Part shown: positions 1 to 5,221 of the stretch, piece after piece
How the letters are laid out: each line of letters begins with the position of its first letter
Numbering within the stretch: position 1 is the first letter of the stretch
Assembly: GCA_029240475.1 (NCBI GenBank)
Contig: JAREAF010000272.1
Coordinates: 1 to 5,221, forward strand
DNA: 5,221 nucleotides
Reading direction: 5' to 3'
DNA from: Rhodospirillales bacterium
GTDB taxonomy: Bacteria > Pseudomonadota > Alphaproteobacteria > JAREAF01
The notes under the pieces: generated by a model
Told to the model about the DNA's origin: nothing
The model's database searches: none
Seen by the model: the letters and a program-made list of their open reading frames with translations, nothing else
Made by a program: the position numbers and the translations under genes

Positions 1-416
1 CTCGCGGGCGACACGCGCTGCCGCATGACCCGGTCCTCCTCGTCGATTCCGATGGACCAGCAATAGACCAGCCCTGCGGAGGGGCGCTCCTCGAACCGGC
101 GCAGCTGCAGCTCGATCTTCTGCGGGTGCCAGAGATCGTCCGCGTCCAAGGGCGCGACGAAGCACCCGTCCGATTCGGCGATGCCCCGGTTGCGGGCGGC
201 GGCCACTCCCGCATTTTCCTGCCGGATCAGCCGCACTCTGGGGTCGAGCGCCGCCTGCTGGCGCACGATCCCGGCGGTTCCGTCCAGCGATCCGTCATCG
301 ACGACGATGATCTCGAGCGCGCTATAAGTCTGCCGCGACACGGAATCGAGGGTGCGCGCGAGGAAGCGCTCCGCGTTGAACGCGGGAATGACCACCGAGA
401 CGAGCGGCCCCGACAC
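1..416 (-). CDS. Family 2 glycosyltransferase, N-terminal part (runs off left edge)
   Basis: The reverse strand encodes 138 residues with no stop before the window edge. They show the nucleotide-sugar-binding half of a GT-A fold glycosyltransferase of family GT2. The order is a first strand VSVVIPAFNAE (residues 6-16), the VVDDGSLDGT motif (38-47), RLIRQENAGVAAARNRGI (62-79) and the metal-binding DxD loop LDADDLWHP (90-98). Enzymes of this family transfer a sugar from a nucleotide-sugar donor, often in cell-surface polysaccharide or glycoprotein assembly; donor and acceptor cannot be read from this part. The start is GTG at 416, because the frame is closed by TAG at 477-479, no ATG lies between, and a purine-rich ribosome site precedes the GTG. 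The gene lies 145 bases downstream of the cytochrome c gene on the same strand. The acceptor-binding C-terminal half is outside the window. Confidence 0.9.
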   Translation of the reverse strand, partial: MSGPLVSVVIPAFNAERFLARTLDSVSRQTYSALEIIVVDDGSLDGTAGIVRQQAALDPRVRLIRQENAGVAAARNRGIAESDGCFVAPLDADDLWHPQKIELQLRRFEERPSAGLVYCWSIGIDEEDRVMRQRVSPA

Positions 417-420
417 TTCG

Positions 421-429
421 CCCCCTTCC
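421..429 (-). promoter_or_regulatory. Ribosome binding site that fixes the GTG start of the glycosyltransferase
   Basis: On the minus strand GGAAGGGGG lies four bases before the GTG at 416. It supports GTG as the initiation codon. The only other near-start codon before the in-frame TAG (477-479) is a CTG without a comparable site. Confidence 0.6.
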
Positions 430-561
430 GCCCGCGATGGCGTTCCCCCGCCGCGCAGGCCCGACCTCCGAGGCCACTAAGATGTCTCAACCGAGCCGCC
501 CCGGCGACTAGCCGAAGGTGCGACGCCTTTCGCGCTCCCCGAAGCGGGCCCGCCCCGGGGC

Positions 562-1038
562 CTATTTGACCGTCAGCACCGGGGCGGGCTGCGGCTGGGT
601 GTGCTCGGTGAAGGGCGGGACTTTGTGCGGCGTGGGGGGCAGGCTGTTGATGTAGCTCGCCAGGGCCGTCGCGTCCTCCGGCGTCAGGTGGGAGTAATGG
701 GGCCAGGGCATGACCACCAGGATGCGCCCGTCCGGGCGCTCGCCCGTGGTGACCGCGCGCTGGATGTCCTCCACGCTCCATTGTCCGAGACCCGTCTGGG
801 GATCGGAGGTGAGGTTCGGGGGGTAGACATAGCCATATCCCGGCACCTCAAAGCCGATGGTCGAGCCGGCGAGGTCGAGCTTCGGGTCAGGCTGGCCGAT
901 CAGGGCGCCCTCAGTGTGGCAGCCGCCGCAATCCATGATCTGCGACAGATAGCGCCCGCGCTCCAGCAGCTCGTCCGCTGCGAGGGCGGGCGTGCCGAAT
1001 GCGGCAAGGGCGAGCGCGGCGGGATAGGCGATGCGCAT
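562..1038 (-). CDS. Periplasmic single-haem cytochrome c
   Basis: This 158-residue protein is an electron-transfer cytochrome c exported to the periplasm. Residues 1-20 form a signal peptide (MRIAYP, a hydrophobic alanine/leucine core, then PALA before ADELLERG). One haem-binding motif, CGGCH, is at 37-41, so there is one covalent haem c with His41 as an axial ligand. Met110 in VVMPWPHYSHLTPEDA is the likely second ligand. The blocks NLTSDPQTGLGQWSVEDI (75-92), TGERPDG (98-104) and YINSLPP (129-135) are typical of class I cytochrome domains that accept electrons from periplasmic dehydrogenases. The proline-rich C-terminus (134-153) has no membrane anchor. ATG at 1038 is chosen over an upstream in-frame ATG at 1191 because it directly begins the signal peptide and has AGGAG on the minus strand about eight bases before it. 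No partner dehydrogenase is adjacent, so the electron donor is unknown. Confidence 0.92.
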   Translation of the reverse strand: MRIAYPAALALAAFGTPALAADELLERGRYLSQIMDCGGCHTEGALIGQPDPKLDLAGSTIGFEVPGYGYVYPPNLTSDPQTGLGQWSVEDIQRAVTTGERPDGRILVVMPWPHYSHLTPEDATALASYINSLPPTPHKVPPFTEHTQPQPAPVLTVK

Positions 1039-1056
1039 CGGGCTCTCCTGTTGGGA

Positions 1057-1085
1057 TCGGGGCGACTCCCATAGCTTTGCCCCGA
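1057..1085. repeat. Inverted repeat upstream of the cytochrome c gene
   Basis: TCGGGGC (1057-1063) and GCCCCGA (1079-1085) are perfect 7-base arms separated by 15 bases. The repeat lies 19-47 bases before the cytochrome c start codon and covers the segment where its promoter -10 region or leader would fall. It could be an operator or an mRNA leader hairpin; in GC-rich DNA, chance is also possible. Confidence 0.35.
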
Positions 1086-1091
1086 CCGGGA

Positions 1092-1113
1092 CGCTGTGAA
1101 TGGCTTCACAGCG
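1092..1113. promoter_or_regulatory. CRP/FNR-family operator-like palindrome
   Basis: CGCTGTGAA and TTCACAGCG are perfect 9-base arms around TGGC. Inside lies TGTGA-N6-TCACA (1095-1110), identical to the core consensus known for the cAMP receptor protein of enterobacteria. The centre, about 1102.5, is roughly 64 bases upstream of the cytochrome c ATG at 1038. A class II arrangement (centre at -41.5) would put transcription start near 1061, and TATGGG on the minus strand (1073-1068) would then be at the -10 position, matching three of six consensus bases. The sequence pattern is observed; the regulator and its target are inferred. It could instead act on the divergent gene at 1310, some 200 bases away. 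Confidence 0.5.
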
Positions 1114-1132
1114 CGGTTCATTGATCGCGCTG
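1109..1132. repeat. Second inverted repeat overlapping the CRP-like palindrome
   Basis: CAGCGCG (1109-1115) and CGCGCTG (1126-1132) are perfect 7-base arms around a 10-base spacer. The left arm shares bases 1109-1113 with the right arm of the CRP-like palindrome, so as RNA hairpins the two could not both form fully. The role is unknown. Confidence 0.3.
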
Positions 1133-1309
1133 CGACCGTCGCCCCGCCCGCGGCATTGCGGTGACATCCCCACGCCTTCGAAGCCGCACATACGTGCCGG
1201 CGCGGCCCGCGAATGGCCTCACGATGAGCAAGGCCGCTCCCCATCATCGTCACAGTTGCCGCCGAGCCTCGCCCCCCTACGCCACGAAAGAACGCAGAGG
1301 AGATTAAGA

Positions 1310-1609
1310 ATGACCCGATATGCCGTGATGCTGCTGGCCGCGACCGCCCTTCTCGCCGGACCCGCTCTGGCCGCCTCCAAGAAGTCGGCGCCCCAGACCA
1401 AGGCGACCGCAATCCATGGAGCGCCCGGCAACACACCAGGATTCGGGGGGTCGAGCGCCAACCCGAGGGGAAAGGGAAAGAACGGCGGGAACGGCATTCA
1501 CAATATCGGCGGCGGCGCGCCCGGCCAGGGCGGCGTGAACGAGGCGGACGACCGCCCCGCCGGCAACATGCATGGCGGGCTTGCGGGCGCGACCGGCTAC
1601 AGCAAGTAG
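1310..1609 (+). CDS. Small secreted glycine-rich protein of unknown function
   Basis: I do not recognise this 99-residue protein. Residues 1-21 are a clear signal peptide (MTRY, hydrophobic core, GPALA before ASKKS), so it is probably exported to the periplasm or beyond. The mature part begins with a lysine-rich stretch (23-31), then is low in complexity and rich in glycine and asparagine, with runs such as PGFGGSSANPRGKGKNGGNG (43-62) and GGGAPGQGG (67-75). It ends in an AGNMHGGLAGATGYSK tail (84-99). It has no cysteine, no membrane segment after the signal and no enzyme motif. The ATG at 1310 has GAGGAG at 1297-1302, seven bases upstream, which argues strongly for this start. An in-frame ATG at 1100 would bury the signal peptide and is unlikely. 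The gene is monocistronic: a terminator follows 20 bases after the stop. A structural, coat or matrix role is possible but only a guess from composition. Confidence 0.75.
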   Translation: MTRYAVMLLAATALLAGPALAASKKSAPQTKATAIHGAPGNTPGFGGSSANPRGKGKNGGNGIHNIGGGAPGQGGVNEADDRPAGNMHGGLAGATGYSK

Positions 1610-1629
1610 CGCATCCGTTCAGCCAATCG

Positions 1630-1660
1630 AGGGGCGAGCCGGCAAAGGCTCGCCCCTTTC
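1630..1660 (+). terminator. Intrinsic terminator after the glycine-rich gene
   Basis: AGGGGCGAGCC (1630-1640) and GGCTCGCCCCT (1647-1657) form a perfect 11-base-pair GC-rich stem with loop GGCAAA, followed by a short T-rich tail (TTTCCTT, 1657-1663, its first T closing the stem). The T tract is on the plus-strand 3' side only, so it terminates the gene ending at 1609 and separates it from kbl. Confidence 0.85.
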
Positions 1661-1676
1661 CTTGCGGGCGCTGTAA

Positions 1677-1690
1677 GCGAAGGGATTCGC
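1677..1690. repeat. Short inverted repeat upstream of kbl
   Basis: GCGAA and TTCGC flank GGGA, about 52 bases before the kbl start, in the 81-base gap between the terminator and kbl. This gap must hold any kbl-tdh promoter unless transcription reads through the terminator. A 5-base-arm repeat could be part of an operator but is short enough to occur by chance. I see no convincing -35/-10 pair. Confidence 0.2.
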
Positions 1691-1741
1691 CGCCCGGCCA
1701 TCCTCGTGGCATCATCGGCCCTCCACTCACCCATGTGACTG

Positions 1742-2944
<1,203 letters not shown>

Positions 2945-2960
2945 GGGATTGATTGGAATT

Positions 2961-3983
2961 ATGCGCGCGCTGGTGAAGAAGGAACGCAAATCCGGCCTCT
3001 GGATGGAGGAGGTGCCGGTCCCGGAGATCGGGCCGCAGGACGTGCTGATCCGCGTCCGGCGCAGCGCGATCTGCGGCACCGACGTGCATATCTGGAATTG
3101 GGACCAGTGGGCGCAGGCCACCATCCCGGTGCCAATGACGGTCGGCCATGAATTCATGGGCGAGGTCGCCGCGGTCGGCGAGGAAGTCGACGACTTCAAC
3201 CCGGGCGACCGCGTCTCCGGCGAGGGCCATATCACCTGCGGCCATTGCCGCAATTGCCGCGCCGGCAAGCGCCATCTCTGCCCGAACACGGTCGGCGTCG
3301 GCGTCAATCGGCCGGGCAGCTTCGCCGAGTTCGTCGCGATCCCGGCGGAGAACACCTACAAGCTTCCCGATGCGGTGCCGGACGAGATCGGCGCCATCCT
3401 CGACCCGTTCGGCAACGCCGCGCACACGGCGCTGTCCTTCGACCTCGTCGGCGAGGATGTGCTGATCACCGGCGCGGGGCCGATCGGCTGCATGGCCGCG
3501 GCGATCGCGCGGCGCGCCGGCGCGCGCCACATCGTGGTCAGCGACCTCAACGAGTACCGGCTGGGGCTCGCCAAGGCCATGGGCGCGACGCGCACGGTCG
3601 ATGTCAGCCGCGAGAAGCTGGACGCGGTCATGCACGAGCTCGGCATGACCGAGGGGTTCGATGTCGGGCTGGAGATGTCGGGCAGCGGTGCGGCGCTCAA
3701 GGACATGCTGCGCACCATGATCCATGGCGGCAAGGTCGCGCTGCTCGGGATCCTGCCCGGCGAGGTCGCGCTCGACTGGAACCAGATCATCTTCAAGGGC
3801 CTGACGCTGAAGGGCATCTACGGCCGCGAGATGTTCGAGACCTGGTACAAGGTCACCGCCATGATCCAGAGCGGCCTCGACGTCTCGCCCGTCGTCACCC
3901 ACCGCTTCCCGATCGCCGAGTTCGAGAAGGGCTTCGAGGTGATGCGCTCCGGCAAGTCCGGCAAGGTCGTGCTGGAGTGGTGA
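2961..3983 (+). CDS. tdh: L-threonine 3-dehydrogenase
   Basis: Tdh oxidises L-threonine with NAD+ to 2-amino-3-ketobutyrate, the substrate of Kbl encoded just upstream. The 340 residues match E. coli Tdh (341) end to end. It is a zinc-dependent medium-chain dehydrogenase. Catalytic-zinc residues are in AICGTDVHIWNW (Cys38) and VGHEF (His63, Glu64). The structural-zinc cysteines are at 93, 96, 99 and 107 (ITCGHCRNCR and HLC). SGEGH ends at His90, the residue discussed for the active site in E. coli. The Rossmann fold has GAGPIG (171-176) with Asp195 at the end of the second strand, as expected for NAD+. The family signature KGIYGREMFETWYK is at 284-297. ATG 2961 fits the family N-terminus. GAGGG at 2943-2947, overlapping the kbl stop region, is the only purine-rich site but is 13 bases away, longer than usual. 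An in-frame TTG at 2949 is too close to it to be a better start. Confidence 0.98.
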   Translation: MRALVKKERKSGLWMEEVPVPEIGPQDVLIRVRRSAICGTDVHIWNWDQWAQATIPVPMTVGHEFMGEVAAVGEEVDDFNPGDRVSGEGHITCGHCRNCRAGKRHLCPNTVGVGVNRPGSFAEFVAIPAENTYKLPDAVPDEIGAILDPFGNAAHTALSFDLVGEDVLITGAGPIGCMAAAIARRAGARHIVVSDLNEYRLGLAKAMGATRTVDVSREKLDAVMHELGMTEGFDVGLEMSGSGAALKDMLRTMIHGGKVALLGILPGEVALDWNQIIFKGLTLKGIYGREMFETWYKVTAMIQSGLDVSPVVTHRFPIAEFEKGFEVMRSGKSGKVVLEW

Positions 3984-4000
3984 TCGGGAGCCGATAGACG

Positions 4001-5221
4001 CTACTCCGCCAGTTCCCCAAGCTCCTCCAGCAGCGGGCCCAGATGGCGCTCGTAATTGCGCCAGCGGCGGTAGGGCTCGGTCGCAAGCCCTCGGCGCAGC
4101 TGCACGCCGCTGGCGGTCAGCACGGGCCGTCCCGACCGATGGAACTCCAGGCAGGCCGGGTCCCAAGACACCCCCGCGAACTCCACCATCGCCCGCGCGA
4201 CCGCGTCCGGCGCGGCGATCAGCTCCTCGTACCGCAGGGAGAAGATGCGGTCGGGCAGCAGCGCGCGCCAATGCTCGATGAGGCGTCGATGGAGGCGGTA
4301 ATAGCGCGCGACGTGCCTGAGGTCGTAGCTGAAGGCAAGGCCGCCGCGGAACGGCATGCGCCAGCAGGCAAAGCAGGTCTCGACCGCCTCGCGGCGCGTC
4401 TCGACGAAGCGCGCATGGGGCAGCGCGAGATGGATGAATCCGATGTGAAAGGTGTTGCCGGGCGTCTTGTTGGTGACGCGCGCCTTGCCCGGCGCGAGCG
4501 CCGTCAGCCTTGCAACCGACGCGCCCCCAAGCCGCTGCAGATCCTCTCCGGATAGAGCCCGAGAGGCCGCGAGGTAATCCGGCTCGCCCGGTTTCAGCCG
4601 CGTCAGGTCCTCCAGCATGCGCCCGACCTCGGCGATCTCGCCGGCGGCATGCACCTCCGGGTGGCCGGCGAGGATCTGCTCGGCCAGGGTCGAGCCGGAG
4701 CGCGGCATGCCGAGGATGAAGAGGGGCAGCGGCGAAGGATCGCCCTGACCGGACTTCTCGCGCATCAGGCCGGCGTCGAACGCTTTCATGATGCGCTCGG
4801 CCCAGGCCTCGTCCTGCGCCGGGTCGTAGCGCAGCCGCTCGGCCATCAGCCGGTTCGCGCGGTCGAGCCGGTCGAAGGCGCGGTCGAACTCCCCGATCTC
4901 GTCATAGGCCTTGCCGAGCGCGAACAGCAGCGGCGCGGCCGCGGCGCTGCTTTCGCCGAGGCTGCCCAGCAGCGCCTCCATGCGATCGATCTCCGGCGCG
5001 CCGGGGCGGAACTGCTCGACCTCGCTGAGATGGAGCCATGCCTCGGCCGAACGGGGGTCCAGCTCCAGGGCCCGTCGATACAGGGCGGCGGCTTCCGACG
5101 GGTGGCCCTCGTCGCGCCGGACATGGCCCAGGCGCAGGAGCGGGCCGGGATCGGTCGGGGCCAGGGCCTGCGCCCGCGAGGCGAGCTCCGCCGCGCGCGC
5201 GAGCTTGCCGGCCTCGGTCAG
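4001..5221 (-). CDS. TPR-containing sulfotransferase (N-terminus beyond right edge)
   Basis: The minus-strand frame is open from the right edge to TAG at 4001-4003, giving 406 visible residues; the true start lies outside. ATG at 4981 is internal: the frame continues upstream with good tetratricopeptide sequence. One canonical repeat (PLLRLGHVRRDEGHPSEAAA, then LYRRALELDP) spans visible residues 27-56, a partial one precedes it and another is near 97-125 (LGKAYDEIGEFDRAFDRLDR). The catalytic domain starts near 166 with the PAPS 5'-phosphosulfate loop LFILGMPRSGSTLAEQIL (167-184). It continues through NKTPGNTFHIGFIHLALPHA (251-270), the second PAPS region RFVETRREAVETCFACW (271-287) and FSLRYEELIAAPD (327-339), ending in YRRWRNYERHLGPLLEELG (384-402). 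The domain order is that of bacterial TPR-sulfotransferases, which move sulfate from PAPS to a protein or carbohydrate acceptor; the acceptor here is unknown. It converges on tdh with a 17-base gap. Confidence 0.88.
   Translation of the reverse strand: MTEAGKLARAAELASRAQALAPTDPGPLLRLGHVRRDEGHPSEAAALYRRALELDPRSAEAWLHLSEVEQFRPGAPEIDRMEALLGSLGESSAAAAPLLFALGKAYDEIGEFDRAFDRLDRANRLMAERLRYDPAQDEAWAERIMKAFDAGLMREKSGQGDPSPLPLFILGMPRSGSTLAEQILAGHPEVHAAGEIAEVGRMLEDLTRLKPGEPDYLAASRALSGEDLQRLGGASVARLTALAPGKARVTNKTPGNTFHIGFIHLALPHARFVETRREAVETCFACWRMPFRGGLAFSYDLRHVARYYRLHRRLIEHWRALLPDRIFSLRYEELIAAPDAVARAMVEFAGVSWDPACLEFHRSGRPVLTASGVQLRRGLATEPYRRWRNYERHLGPLLEELGELAE

Noticed and set aside
544..553. GCGGGCCCGC palindrome just after the cytochrome c stop, considered as a terminator
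   Set aside because: There is no loop and no T tract on the minus-strand 3' side, and such palindromes are common in GC-rich DNA.
227..781. 184-codon minus-strand reading frame over the glycosyltransferase and cytochrome genes
   Set aside because: It is out of frame with both the GT2 motifs and the haem-binding cytochrome, and its Arg/Pro/Ala-rich product resembles nothing.
1100..1309. N-terminal extension of the glycine-rich protein from the in-frame ATG at 1100
   Set aside because: It would place 70 residues before a typical signal peptide. The ATG at 1310 has GAGGAG seven bases upstream, and ATG 1100 falls inside the CRP-like palindrome.
900..1730. 276-codon minus-strand reading frame spanning the divergent intergenic region and the glycine-rich gene
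   Set aside because: It crosses the terminator, a good ribosome site and two better supported genes, and its product is Arg/Ser-rich without a motif.
1664..1741. Possible glycine riboswitch upstream of kbl-tdh
   Set aside because: The pathway would suit it and CGAAGGG occurs, but the space is too short for an aptamer and the conserved core pairing is not visible.

Overview
The window is a 5.2 kb piece of GC-rich bacterial chromosome (strong G/C preference at third codon positions). Gene content and style fit a proteobacterium, most likely an alphaproteobacterium. That is an inference from high GC, a periplasmic c-type cytochrome and a TPR-sulfotransferase; no rRNA or other taxonomic marker is present. 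I see no mobile element, CRISPR array, tRNA or rRNA.

Layout, left to right. (1) Positions 1-416, minus strand: the N-terminal 138 residues of a family 2 glycosyltransferase, starting at GTG and running off the left edge. (2) Positions 562-1038, minus strand: a secreted single-haem cytochrome c. (3) Positions 1039-1309: a 271-base divergent intergenic region with several inverted repeats, one a perfect TGTGA-N6-TCACA palindrome typical of CRP/FNR-family operators and placed suitably to control the cytochrome gene. (4) Positions 1310-1609, plus strand: an unrecognised 99-residue glycine-rich protein with a signal peptide, closed by a strong intrinsic terminator at 1630-1660. (5) Positions 1742-3983, plus strand: the two-gene threonine degradation operon kbl-tdh. 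(6) Positions 4001-5221, minus strand: a TPR plus sulfotransferase protein, convergent with tdh and running off the right edge.

The clear metabolic unit is kbl-tdh. Tdh oxidises L-threonine with NAD+ to 2-amino-3-ketobutyrate, and Kbl cleaves this with CoA to glycine and acetyl-CoA. The gene order is that of Escherichia coli, and both proteins keep their catalytic residues. The glycosyltransferase and the sulfotransferase could both modify surface polymers, but they lie on opposite sides of the operon and nothing here links them. I did not find a convincing new multi-gene system. The points most worth a second look are the repeat-rich regulatory region, the orphan glycine-rich exported protein and an apparent substitution in the sulfotransferase 3'-phosphate loop.
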